DNA of 64,000 bases from an uncultured Arthrobacter sp. Its GTDB lineage: Bacteria > Actinomycetota > Actinomycetes > Actinomycetales > Micrococcaceae. The translations under genes were made by a program, and so were the position numbers. This document shows, in pieces, positions 8,999 through 17,406 of this stretch. Under the pieces are notes generated by a model. That model was not told where the DNA came from, ran no database searches, and saw only the letters and a list, made by a program, of their open reading frames with translations. How positions within the stretch are numbered: the stretch's first letter is position 1; each line of letters opens with the position of its first letter. The DNA is taken from NCBI RefSeq assembly GCF_947493765.1, contig NZ_CANLSZ010000002.1, positions 406,895 to 470,894 of the forward strand, given 5' to 3'.

Positions 8999-9066
8999 GG
9001 GCTGCATCACGTCAGACGGAGCACGAGGACGTCTGTCATCGCTAGATCACCGACGAAGGAATCGAC

Positions 9067-9321
9067 ATGACCGAGAACACCTCAAGCGTTGGTACCGGCG
9101 AATCCCACACCATCCGCGACTGGACCGATCTGGCCGAGGAGATGTGGTCGTACCTGACCGGGCGCGGCGCCGCGATCAACTACACCCTCGAGGACATGAC
9201 CATCGAGGTGCCCCGCGACATCGGGCCGGATGCACCCCGTGCCACCTGGAAGTTCAACGGCACGCTGCGCATCACCACGAGTGACAACGCCGCCAGTGGT
9301 TCCGACCACCACACCAGCTGA
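9067..9321 (+). CDS. Small conserved-looking hypothetical protein
   Basis: An 84-aa acidic soluble protein without membrane segment or signal peptide. The start follows GAAGGA with good spacing. The predicted pattern is an N-terminal helix (RDWTDLAEEMWSYLTGR), then beta strands (AAINYTLEDMTIEVP, ATWKFNGTLRITT) and a disordered tail. I do not recognise the family. It is 15 bp upstream of the FHA-domain gene, so the two probably form one transcript. Confidence 0.6.
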   Translation: MTENTSSVGTGESHTIRDWTDLAEEMWSYLTGRGAAINYTLEDMTIEVPRDIGPDAPRATWKFNGTLRITTSDNAASGSDHHTS

Positions 9322-9336
9322 TCCGTCACGAGCGAC

Positions 9337-10254
9337 ATGGCCTCCCCACTCCGGCTCGACATCGATATCGACTTCTCCCTGGGGGAACCTGCCCTCGACG
9401 GCAAGCCGGAGGCACGGCTGTCCGGGACCGTCAGGGCCGCAGGCACCACCGTGGAGATCTTCGTCGATGATCCGGGAGCGTTCCGCGGGAACAACGTGCC
9501 CGGGCTCGGGCAGGTGCGCGCCATGGCCAAGGGTCTCGCCGAGCAGGGACTCGAGGTGTCCATCTCGGGGCCCAAGGGATTGCTGGTCAGTGTCGGCGCC
9601 GTGCAGTCCTCCCTCGCGCAGCGACTGATCACGCGGTCCCCCCACATACGGCTCGGGTCTCCGGGCACGCTCGCTCCGCTGCTCGGCATCGGGAAGCGAG
9701 CCCTCGAGAAGGACGACGCGCCACGGCTCCTCCCGCCGTCCACCCCCTTCCCCCTGGTGCCGACCGTGAACCGCCGGATCAGACGGACCATCACGACCAC
9801 GCACTACGTACACGGGAGCGGCCGTCCGCGACTGATCTTCGTGCAGAACTCCGAGACCTGGAACGGCCAGATCCCACGGGAGTTCGAACTCCTGGGTGAT
9901 CGCATCACGATCGGCAGCAGTGAGGACGCGATGCTCCGTCTCGCCGGCCTCGATGCACTGCACGCGGAGGTCCTCCACACCGACGAGGACGAGTACGTGC
10001 TCGTCCCGCACGGAGTGATCACCGGCAGCGTCAACGGCAGGGAGAGGTCCATCCTCCGCACCGGGGCGCGCATCCAGCTCGGTGACTGGGCGCTCGCCTT
10101 CTTCCGTGAGGAGTACGCGGATCACGGCCGGCCCTTCGGCGGTCGCAGCGGCGGGGAGCTCTCCTACCAGCGACCGCAGCGCAATCCCCGCACCGGGGCC
10201 ACGGAGCAGGACGGTTCCACCGGGATCGGGGACTTCCGGAGGCCGCCTCGCTGA
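9337..10254 (+). CDS. FHA-domain-containing protein
   Basis: A 305-aa protein. The C-terminal half (about 175-255) carries a forkhead-associated fold, seen in FELLGDRITIGSSEDAMLRL, HAEVLH and a following VNGR turn. FHA domains bind phosphothreonine peptides. The N-terminal 110 residues (DIDIDFSLGEPALDG and SGTVRAAGTTVEIFVDD) are of unknown function. The tail is Arg/Gly-rich. No membrane segments. It lies in tandem with the 84-aa gene and the 2H phosphoesterase. It may connect to Ser/Thr kinase signalling, but no kinase is present nearby. Confidence 0.72.
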   Translation: MASPLRLDIDIDFSLGEPALDGKPEARLSGTVRAAGTTVEIFVDDPGAFRGNNVPGLGQVRAMAKGLAEQGLEVSISGPKGLLVSVGAVQSSLAQRLITRSPHIRLGSPGTLAPLLGIGKRALEKDDAPRLLPPSTPFPLVPTVNRRIRRTITTTHYVHGSGRPRLIFVQNSETWNGQIPREFELLGDRITIGSSEDAMLRLAGLDALHAEVLHTDEDEYVLVPHGVITGSVNGRERSILRTGARIQLGDWALAFFREEYADHGRPFGGRSGGELSYQRPQRNPRTGATEQDGSTGIGDFRRPPR

Positions 10255-10293
10255 TGCGGCCCGGGAGGTCGGCCTGCGGAGGAGGCGCGTTCG

Positions 10294-10827
10294 GTGGCCG
10301 ATAGCGTCGAGCTCCTGCTGGACGCGGCGGCGGACCTGTTCATCCGCGAGGACTGGGCCGCCCTGGAGCACGAGGGGTTGCCGAATCTGTCCCGGCACGG
10401 GTCCGCGAGCAACGCGCCGCACATCACCCTCGCCGCCGCCTCGCGCATCGACGACCGGTACGACGCCGATCTCAGCGCCGCCGCGATCGGTGCACCACTC
10501 GGTCTCGTCACGGCGGGCTTCGTCGTCTTCATCACGCGCCGGAAGTTCGTCCTCGCCCGGCAGGTGGTCGTGGACCGGGCGCTGGCGGATCTGCACCACC
10601 GGATCTGGTCCGCCCTGGACGGACTCTCCGACGCCGTCCCGACCACCCGGGCGGGCGTCTGGACCCCACACCTCACGCTCTCCCACTCCCTGACGGCCGA
10701 GCAGCTGGCCGACGCGCTCGACGTGCTGCGCGGGCGCACTGCCGAGCGGCTCGGTACCGGTCCGGTGCGGCGCTGGGATGCCCTCGAGAAACAGCTGATC
10801 CTGCTCGGAGGCGTGGAACAGGCCTAG
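10294..10827 (+). CDS. 2H phosphoesterase superfamily protein (2'-5' RNA ligase-like)
   Basis: A 177-aa protein with two HxT motifs, PHITLA (H43) and PHLTLS (H126), the paired catalytic signatures of 2H phosphoesterases such as LigT/ThpR. Family members open 2',3'-cyclic phosphates or join RNA ends. The specific substrate here is unknown. The GTG start follows a strong AGGAGG. Its stop overlaps the stop of the convergent endonuclease-like gene by 4 nt. Confidence 0.8.
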   Translation: MADSVELLLDAAADLFIREDWAALEHEGLPNLSRHGSASNAPHITLAAASRIDDRYDADLSAAAIGAPLGLVTAGFVVFITRRKFVLARQVVVDRALADLHHRIWSALDGLSDAVPTTRAGVWTPHLTLSHSLTAEQLADALDVLRGRTAERLGTGPVRRWDALEKQLILLGGVEQA

Positions 10828-11732
10828 CGGTGCCCGCCCGTCCGGTCCTCACCGAGCTGGTCCTCCCCGGGCTGCGGGGGGTCGATGTCCAGCAGGACCT
10901 GGATGGGAGCGTGGTCGCTGGCGTGCCTGCCCTCGAACGTCGACGAGTTCACCCCGGCCTGGCGGACCACCACCTCGGGTGTCGTCAGGATCCAGTCGAT
11001 CCGGGGTCCATGGAGGAGCGGTTCGTCGTAGAGGGGGTAGGTGCCGTAGTCCGGCGTCAGCTGGTCCTGCGCAGCGGCCCAGGTGTCGGTGAGGACGTGC
11101 GAGGTGGTGAAGCTCCGGAAGACACTGGAGGAGTCGGCGTCCGAGTTGAAGTCACCCATGACGATGCTGACCGGACCGGGCCGGAAGAAGCGCACCAGGT
11201 CGAGGACCGCGGACGCACTCCGCCTCCGTGCGTTCTCGGACTCGTGGTCGAAGTGCGTGTTCACGATCAGGAGCTCCTGATGTGTGCCGGTGTCGTGGAA
11301 ACGACCCCACGTGACGATCCGCGGCACCCCGTTGCCCCAGGTCGAGGAGCCGATCAGCTTCGGGGTGTCGGAGAGCCAGAACTGGTCCCACTCGATGAGC
11401 TGCAGGCGCTGGGAGTCGTAGAAGATGGCGGAGTACTCACCGCGGCTCCCGCCGTCCCGACCCATCCCGATCATCCGGTGCGTTGCGGGGAGGGCTGCCT
11501 CGATCACCACCAGCTGGTGGTACAGGGCCTCCTGGACGCCGAGGACCGACGGCACCTCGCGCCGCAGCAGATCCTGGAGCGGGGCGATCCTGTCGGGCCA
11601 GTAGTCGAGGTCACCGGGACCGGAGGAAGGACGGTCGTACCTGATGTTGAAGCTCATGACATGGAGGAACGTCCGACTGGCCCCGATCAGGGGTTCCTCG
11701 GAGGTTCCGGCCACGGTGGCGGATCCGCTCAT
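10824..11732 (-). CDS. Endonuclease/exonuclease/phosphatase family protein
   Basis: A 302-aa protein of the EEP fold. Visible motifs are SFNIRYD near the N-terminus, the metal-binding glutamate in VQEAL, NTHFDH, GDFNSD and the terminal SDHAPI with the catalytic Asp-His. These metal-dependent enzymes cut phosphodiesters in nucleic acids, lipids or small molecules. The start MSGSATVAG at 11732 begins 20 bp after the purB stop, so it is probably co-transcribed with purB. The frame is open further upstream, inside purB, but that is a shadow of the high-GC gene. Confidence 0.82.
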   Translation of the reverse strand: MSGSATVAGTSEEPLIGASRTFLHVMSFNIRYDRPSSGPGDLDYWPDRIAPLQDLLRREVPSVLGVQEALYHQLVVIEAALPATHRMIGMGRDGGSRGEYSAIFYDSQRLQLIEWDQFWLSDTPKLIGSSTWGNGVPRIVTWGRFHDTGTHQELLIVNTHFDHESENARRRSASAVLDLVRFFRPGPVSIVMGDFNSDADSSSVFRSFTTSHVLTDTWAAAQDQLTPDYGTYPLYDEPLLHGPRIDWILTTPEVVVRQAGVNSSTFEGRHASDHAPIQVLLDIDPPQPGEDQLGEDRTGGHR

Positions 11733-11752
11733 GACCGTGTCCCGTTGACCGC

Positions 11753-13183
11753 TCACCCCAGATGGTCCACGAGGTGAGCCGCGATTCCCGTGTAATCGGC
11801 GGGCGTGAGTTCCAGGAGCCGCTGTTCGGCCCCCGGGCTGAGCTCGAGGCTGCCGACGAAGTCCTTCATGCGCCCCGCGTCCACCCGCTGACCGCGCGTC
11901 AGCTCCTTCAGGCGCTCGTAGGGGTCGTCCAGTCCCGGCACCCCGGCGATCGACTCCGCCCGCATGACCATCTGCACCGCTTCGCCGAGCACCTCCCAGT
12001 TGGCGTCGAGATCCGCTGCCAGGACGTCGTCGGCCACGTCGAGGCGGGCGAGCCCCTTGACCACGTTGGAGATGGCCAGGAGGGAGTGCCCCAGCGCCAC
12101 ACCGATGTTGCGCTGGCTCGAGGAGTCCGTCAGGTCGCGTTGCCACCGCGAGGTCACCAGGGTGGAGGCGAGCGTGTCCAGCAGGCCCGAGGAGATCTCC
12201 AGATTGGCTTCGGCGTTCTCGAAGCGGATGGGATTGACCTTGTGGGGCATGGTCGAGGATCCGGTGGCACCCGGAACGGGGATCTGCGCGAAGTACCCGA
12301 TGGAGATGTAACTCCACACGTCGGTGCAGAAGTTGTGCAGAATCCGGTTGAACCGTGCCAGATCCGAGTACAGCTCCGCCTGCCAGTCGTGCGACTCGAT
12401 CTGCGTGGTCAGCGGGTTCCAGGTGAGGCCGAGGCCCTCCACGAAGGAGCGCGACACCGCCTGCCAGTCCGCATCGGGAACGGCCGCGTAGTGCGCTGCG
12501 TACGTTCCGGTTGCCCCGTTGATCTTCCCGAGGAAGTCCGTGGCCGCGATGCGGTCGAGCTGGCGCGTCAACCGGTGCGCGACGACGGCGAACTCCTTGC
12601 CGAGCGTGGTGGGGGTGGCCGGCTGCCCGTGCGTGCGGGAGAGCATCGGCGTGTTCCTCGAGGCCCGGGCCCGGTCGGCGATCGCGGCGACGAGCGCCCG
12701 GGCGGCAGGGAGCCAGCTGCGTTCCACCGCCGCCTTGATCCCCAGGGCGTAGGAGAGATTGTTGATGTCCTCGGAGGTACACCCGAAGTGCACCAGCGGT
12801 CTGAGGTGCCCGACGCCGATACCGTCGAGGCGGCGCCCGATGAAGTACTCGACGGCCTTCACGTCATGGACCGTGACCGCCTCGATCCCGGCGAGCTCCG
12901 CCACCTCGTCCGGTCCGAAGGTCTCCACGATCCTGCGCAGCTCGGTCTCCTGCCGGGCTTCCAGCGGTCCGGTCCCGGGCAGTACGCCCCGGCGGGTCAG
13001 GTGGATCAGCCATTCGACCTCCACGTGGACACGGTCGCGATTGAGCGCTGCCTCCGAGAGGAAGTCGATGAGCGGGGCGACGGCTTCGCGATACCGGCCG
13101 TCCAGGGGGCCGAGCGTCAGGGATGTTCCCTCCCCCCGGGCCAGTGCAGCGAATTCGACACGGGGCGGTGCGCAGTCAGCCAT
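11753..13183 (-). CDS. purB: Adenylosuccinate lyase
   Basis: A 476-aa enzyme of the fumarase/aspartase superfamily that splits SAICAR to AICAR and adenylosuccinate to AMP, acting twice in purine synthesis. The signature loop GSSTMPHKVNPIRFENAE is intact, as are TSRWQRDLTDS, HGQPATPTTLGKE and the N-terminal LGPLDGRY. The length matches the E. coli-type enzyme. The start MADCAPPR at 13183 is chosen because homology begins there and GGAG lies upstream; the frame extends 70 codons further without support. The EEP gene follows in the same operon. Confidence 0.95.
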   Translation of the reverse strand: MADCAPPRVEFAALARGEGTSLTLGPLDGRYREAVAPLIDFLSEAALNRDRVHVEVEWLIHLTRRGVLPGTGPLEARQETELRRIVETFGPDEVAELAGIEAVTVHDVKAVEYFIGRRLDGIGVGHLRPLVHFGCTSEDINNLSYALGIKAAVERSWLPAARALVAAIADRARASRNTPMLSRTHGQPATPTTLGKEFAVVAHRLTRQLDRIAATDFLGKINGATGTYAAHYAAVPDADWQAVSRSFVEGLGLTWNPLTTQIESHDWQAELYSDLARFNRILHNFCTDVWSYISIGYFAQIPVPGATGSSTMPHKVNPIRFENAEANLEISSGLLDTLASTLVTSRWQRDLTDSSSQRNIGVALGHSLLAISNVVKGLARLDVADDVLAADLDANWEVLGEAVQMVMRAESIAGVPGLDDPYERLKELTRGQRVDAGRMKDFVGSLELSPGAEQRLLELTPADYTGIAAHLVDHLG

Positions 13184-13300
13184 TGCTCCATCATCCCACG
13201 GAGCGGCCCCCGCGCCCCTGTCCACATATCCGGGTGCGTCGTCCGGCCCACGCGGCGCCGCCCATAGCATTGCGGCACAGCCGGAGGAGGAGAGCGCAGC

Positions 13301-13609
13301 ATGGACGGTCGGGCGGTGTGGGGTTCCCGGGACGACCCCGGAGGTGGCGTGGCCGTGCAGGTGCTGGCCTTCGAGACGGAGTTGCGCCGGCACAGGGACG
13401 TCCTCGACGATCTCCGGCGGCAGGCACTGTCCGTCACCCTCCTGTCCTGGGAATCGCCCGCCGGACGCTCGTTCCGCACCTATCTCTCGGCACGCTGCAC
13501 CGAACTGGCACGAACGGCGGAGCTGCTCGGCGCTGCGGCGGAGGAGCTGGGCAGCTACCGCCGCCTCCTGGGGGAGGCGGAACTGCTGCAGCGACAGGTG
13601 GGACTGTGA
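13301..13609 (+). CDS. Small helical protein (WXG100-like in character)
   Basis: A 102-aa protein predicted to be two long helices around a turn at LLSWESPAGRSFRTYL. A central Trp and about 100-aa length recall WXG100/ESX-type small proteins, but the canonical WxG is not exact (WES then PAG), so the family is unassigned. The start follows GGAGGAGGAG. Its stop overlaps the GTG of the hydrolase gene (GTGA), so the two are translationally coupled and probably function together. Confidence 0.65.
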   Translation: MDGRAVWGSRDDPGGGVAVQVLAFETELRRHRDVLDDLRRQALSVTLLSWESPAGRSFRTYLSARCTELARTAELLGAAAEELGSYRRLLGEAELLQRQVGL

Positions 13610-14865
13610 GCGACGGACTGCGGCCGGTGACCGACCACGAGGAGGGTCTCCTCATCCACGGCGGCGTGGGCGGGATCCGCTTCCAGTGGGAGGAGCTCGA
13701 CGAGGCCGCCCGGGTCCTGACGCTCCTCGCGTCCCAGGTCGGAGCGGTGGCCCTCGATCTCGCCTTCCTCGACCGGGATCTCGGCGCACTGCCGTGGCTG
13801 GTCGTGCGTGCGGGTCCGGCAGGAGCCGTCGCGGGCTGGCAGTACCAGTCGGCGCTCGAGCAGGTCCATGTGGCTGCGACGTCGGCGCAGGAGAATGGTC
13901 GTGCGCTGGAGTCGACCGGGGTGCGGCTGCGCGCGAGTGTGCAGGCGTACCGCCTGGCGGACGGGGTGGTGCGCGCCGCGACGGAGGGTGTCCGTGCCGG
14001 GAGTGCTCTCATGGCACGGGAGGCTGCGCGCGAGGCCCTCGATCGTGGGGTGCTCAGCACCGGTCCGGTCGACCTGCGCCGCCGGGCAGCGGCGCCGGAG
14101 GTGCCGTTCACGGGGACCGTCGAGGGCGTGCTCGACCGGGTGGCTGCCGTCGAGAACGACGAACCGGGAACCTTCGAGGTGCTGCGGACGGGGCCGGACG
14201 GCCGGCCGCACTTCGTCGTCGTCCTGCCGGGGACGCAGTCGGGACGCGTCGACGGGCGGGAAGGAGCCAATCCGTTCGACGTCGGTGGTATCGCCGAGGC
14301 GCTGGCGGAGGACAGCCGTTTCCTGGAGGAGGCCGTCGGCACGGCTCTGGAACGGGCGGGGGCGGAGGCGGGGGACCCGGTGGTGCTCGCCGGGTACAGC
14401 CAGGGCGGCCTGCACGCCGTGAACCTCGCCGGAGCGGACGCGCTGGGTGATCGGTTCGACGTGCAACTCGTCGTCACGATCGGCTCCCCCACCGGCTGGC
14501 ACGAGACGGGACCCGGTGAGTACCTGCACCTGGAACACCGCGCCGACGCCGTTCCCGGGCTGGACACCGTGCCGAACGAGGACGGTCGCCACCGGACCAC
14601 CGTGCGGCTCGGGAACCCCGTCCCCGAACTCGGGGAAAGAGCCGACGGGTCCACGGAGCCATGGGGACTCGGGCCGGCCCACAAGGTGGAGAACTATCTG
14701 CAGGGCGCACGGCTCGTCGACGCGAGCGATGCGCCGTCCCTCGCTCCGGCGGTCGCACTCCTGGCCGCCGCCGGCGCGTCCGGCACGGCTCGGCGCTACT
14801 CCTTCACCGCGCTGCGGCGGCGGGAGGACGGCGCCGCACCGGAGCGCCGTGGCCCGCGAGGGTAG
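13606..14865 (+). CDS. Alpha/beta hydrolase coupled to an ESX-like helical N-terminus
   Basis: A 419-aa protein. Residues about 1-170 are helical and charged. Residues about 185-400 form an alpha/beta hydrolase domain with nucleophile motif GYSQGG (Ser265), a following GSPTGW, and a plausible catalytic His359 in GPAHKVENY. No signal peptide. The GTG at 13606 overlaps the stop of the small helical gene. This layout (small helical partner plus larger helical-hydrolase protein) resembles secreted-effector or surface-esterase pairs, but no ESX secretion genes are in the window. The substrate is unknown. Confidence 0.72.
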   Translation: MSDGLRPVTDHEEGLLIHGGVGGIRFQWEELDEAARVLTLLASQVGAVALDLAFLDRDLGALPWLVVRAGPAGAVAGWQYQSALEQVHVAATSAQENGRALESTGVRLRASVQAYRLADGVVRAATEGVRAGSALMAREAAREALDRGVLSTGPVDLRRRAAAPEVPFTGTVEGVLDRVAAVENDEPGTFEVLRTGPDGRPHFVVVLPGTQSGRVDGREGANPFDVGGIAEALAEDSRFLEEAVGTALERAGAEAGDPVVLAGYSQGGLHAVNLAGADALGDRFDVQLVVTIGSPTGWHETGPGEYLHLEHRADAVPGLDTVPNEDGRHRTTVRLGNPVPELGERADGSTEPWGLGPAHKVENYLQGARLVDASDAPSLAPAVALLAAAGASGTARRYSFTALRRREDGAAPERRGPRG

Positions 14866-14891
14866 CCGGGACGCGGGTCTAGGCTATGGCC

Positions 14892-16043
14892 ATGACATCG
14901 ATCGACGACTCCTCCGCAGCTCCCTCCGGAAAGACACTCGAGGCCTTCTCCGAGGCAGCCGGCATCCGTCCCCGCGATGCGCTCGGCAGGCTCCCGCGCT
15001 ATGCAGCCGGCAAGCCTCCCCTGACGGTCGAGGGCCTCGAGAGCTTCAAGCTCTCCTCGAACGAGAATCCGCTGCCACCCCTGCCCGCCGTGCTCGAGGC
15101 GATCGCCGCGGAGACCTCGATCAACCGGTACCCGGACCCCATGACGACGGCGTTGCGTGCGGAGCTCGCCGCCCACCTCGGGGTGCCCGCCACGGACATC
15201 GTCACCGGAGCGGGCAGCCTCGGAGCCCTGAACCAGATCCTCGCCACCTTCGCCGGTCAGAACGACTTCGGCGCGCCGGACGAGGTCGTCTACGCGTGGC
15301 GTTCCTTCGAGGCGTATCCGATCAGCGTCGGTCTCGCCGGAGCGTCCGGGGTGCAGGTGCCGGTCCGCGCCGACGGCACGCACGATCTCGAGGCCATGGC
15401 TGCTGCCGTCACCGAGCGGACCCGCGTGGTGATGCTCTGTACGCCGAACAACCCCACCGGCCCCATCCTCACGCACGACGACGTCGTGGGTTTCCTCGAC
15501 CGGGTCCCGGACGACGTGGTGGTGGTGATCGACGAGGCCTACCAGGAGTTCGTCCGACGCCCGGACGCCGTGGACGGCCTGGAGCTCTACCGGAGCCACC
15601 CGAACGTGATCGTCCTGCGGACCTTCTCCAAGGCCCACGGCCTGGCCGGCCTCCGCGTGGGCTACTCGGTGGCCCAGCAGTCCCTGACGGAACACCTGCG
15701 GGTCAGCGCCGTACCCTTCGCCGTCTCCCAGATCGCCGAGCATGCGGCGGTCACGTCACTACGCCACATCGACGAGGTGGAGGCCCGGGTCCAGTCGATC
15801 GTCGACGAGCGCACTCGTGTCGTCGCACGGCTCCACGAGCTCGGGTGGACCGTCCCGGAGGCGGAGGGCAACTTCGTCTGGCTCGCGCTGGGTGAGCACA
15901 CCCAGGACTTCGCCGCGCAGGCCGGGGAGCAGGCGCTCTCCGTGCGGGCCTTCGGCTCCGAGGGTGTACGTGTCTCCATCGGCGAGGAGGCAGCCAACAC
16001 GCGGTTCCTCGACCTGTGCGCAGGCTATCCGCATCGTCCGTGA
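14892..16043 (+). CDS. Histidinol-phosphate/aromatic amino acid aminotransferase
   Basis: A 383-aa fold-type I PLP enzyme. The PLP lysine lies in FSKAHGLAGLRVGY, preceded by SSNENPLPPLP, a glycine-rich AGSLGAL and CTPNNPTGP. This is the HisC/aromatic aminotransferase family, which transfers amino groups between histidinol phosphate or aromatic amino acids and 2-oxoglutarate. No his genes are adjacent, so an aromatic aminotransferase role is at least as likely. The start at 14892 rather than 14886 fits TAGGCT (14880-14885) exactly 6 nt upstream, implying a leaderless mRNA. The dehydrogenase operon follows but has its own promoter. Confidence 0.85.
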   Translation: MTSIDDSSAAPSGKTLEAFSEAAGIRPRDALGRLPRYAAGKPPLTVEGLESFKLSSNENPLPPLPAVLEAIAAETSINRYPDPMTTALRAELAAHLGVPATDIVTGAGSLGALNQILATFAGQNDFGAPDEVVYAWRSFEAYPISVGLAGASGVQVPVRADGTHDLEAMAAAVTERTRVVMLCTPNNPTGPILTHDDVVGFLDRVPDDVVVVIDEAYQEFVRRPDAVDGLELYRSHPNVIVLRTFSKAHGLAGLRVGYSVAQQSLTEHLRVSAVPFAVSQIAEHAAVTSLRHIDEVEARVQSIVDERTRVVARLHELGWTVPEAEGNFVWLALGEHTQDFAAQAGEQALSVRAFGSEGVRVSIGEEAANTRFLDLCAGYPHRP

Positions 16044-16091
16044 AGTGGTGACGACATCCTGAATGGCACTGCGAGGGCCCGCTGACTAGTG

Positions 16092-16120
16092 TTGATCGGG
16101 ACGTCGCCGGAACATATGGT
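16092..16120 (+). promoter_or_regulatory. Promoter of the branched-chain 2-oxo acid dehydrogenase operon
   Basis: TTGATC (16092-16097), 17-bp spacer, TATGGT (16115-16120). The predicted transcript start near 16127 leaves about a 60-nt leader before the ATG at 16186 and argues against starting E1alpha at 16126. Confidence 0.6.
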
Positions 16121-16185
16121 CTTCGGTGCATGACCAACGGCATACATTCCGCACCAGCGATGTATACGGCCGAGTGAGGATACGG

Positions 16186-17406
16186 ATGAACGGCAGTCGC
16201 TTGCCCACGGCGGAGTTCGAGGCCGAGGACGTGGCGCGTGGACCGGACGTCGACGAGGCCGGCTCCAGCGGGACCGACGACGCCGACACACTGCACATCC
16301 TCTCGGAGCAGGGGGAGCTCGGCAGCACCCTGACGGCCCGTGTCGGGGGCGAGGTGGTGGACTTCTCCCCCTACGTCCGGGCCGACGATGCCGAGCACCT
16401 CCGCTCCCTGTACAGCGACATGTACCTCATCCGGCGCTTCGACCAGGAGTCGACGGCGCTGCAGCGCCAGGGGCAGTTGGCCCTCTGGGTGCCGCTCACC
16501 GGACAGGAGGGGGCGCAGATCGGGTCGGGCAGGGCACTGCAACCCCAGGACTACGCCTTCCCCACCTACCGGGAGCACGGCGTCGCGCTCACGCGTGGAG
16601 TGGAGCCGGCGGACCTCCTGCGCCTCTTCCGGGGTGTCACGAACGGTGGCTGGGACCCGCGCGAGCACAATTTCCACCTCTACACACTGGTCCTCGCGGC
16701 CCAGTGCCTCCACGCGGTCGGCTACGCCATGGGTCTGCAGCGGGACCAGCTGGCCGACCCCTCGTTGCCGCCGGCTGCCTCGATCGCCTACTTCGGTGAC
16801 GGCGCCAGCTCCGAGGGTGACGTCCACGAGTCCATGGTCTTCGCCGCATCCTTCAAGGCCCCCGTGGTGTTCTTCTGCCAGAACAACCAGTGGGCCATCT
16901 CCGTCCCGTCGACCGTGCAGACGAGGGTGCCGCTGGCCCAGCGGGCGGCCGGCTACGGATTCCCGGGCATCCGGGTGGACGGGAACGACGTCGTCGCCGT
17001 GGAGGCCGTGACGCGGTGGGCCCTCGAGCACGCCCGCTCCGGCGAGGGCCCCGTGCTGATCGAGGCGTACACCTACCGCATGAGCGCGCACACCACGGCT
17101 GACGATCCGACCAAGTACCGTCTCTCCGAGGACGAGCGACAGTGGAGGGCCAGGGATCCCCTGCTCCGGCTGGACACCCATCTCCGTTCCACCGGACAGG
17201 CGGACGACGCCTTCTTCGAGGACCTCGACGCCCGGGCCCGCGCCATGACCACCGGTCTGCGCGAGGCCGTCCTGTCGATGCGGGTGCCGGATCTCGAGGA
17301 CCGGTTCGCGAGCGTGTACGCCGATCCCCACCCCCTCGTGCAGGAGGAACTGGCGTTCTTCCGCGAGTACCAGGCCGGATTCGCCGACGACGGGCAGGTG
17401 TCCTGA
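16186..17406 (+). CDS. bkdA: Branched-chain 2-oxo acid dehydrogenase E1 component, alpha subunit
   Basis: A 406-aa thiamin diphosphate enzyme subunit. The ThDP/Mg motif is visible as YFGDGASSEGDVHES through FFCQNNQWAIS, and the C-terminal phosphorylation-loop-like region YRMSAHTTADDPTKY is typical of E1alpha. With E1beta it decarboxylates branched-chain 2-oxo acids and acylates lipoyl-E2. It overlaps E1beta (TGATG) and heads an E1alpha-E1beta-E2 operon. The start MNGSRLP is chosen from the promoter position. A pyruvate-specific E1 of this heterotetrameric type cannot be excluded. No E3 gene is adjacent, so a housekeeping lipoamide dehydrogenase would serve. Confidence 0.88.
   Translation: MNGSRLPTAEFEAEDVARGPDVDEAGSSGTDDADTLHILSEQGELGSTLTARVGGEVVDFSPYVRADDAEHLRSLYSDMYLIRRFDQESTALQRQGQLALWVPLTGQEGAQIGSGRALQPQDYAFPTYREHGVALTRGVEPADLLRLFRGVTNGGWDPREHNFHLYTLVLAAQCLHAVGYAMGLQRDQLADPSLPPAASIAYFGDGASSEGDVHESMVFAASFKAPVVFFCQNNQWAISVPSTVQTRVPLAQRAAGYGFPGIRVDGNDVVAVEAVTRWALEHARSGEGPVLIEAYTYRMSAHTTADDPTKYRLSEDERQWRARDPLLRLDTHLRSTGQADDAFFEDLDARARAMTTGLREAVLSMRVPDLEDRFASVYADPHPLVQEELAFFREYQAGFADDGQVS

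Noticed and set aside
10824..12782. A long open frame fusing upstream sequence to the EEP phosphatase
   Set aside because: The upstream 350 codons lie on purB and read as low-complexity residues; the true start is the ATG at 11732 where homology begins.
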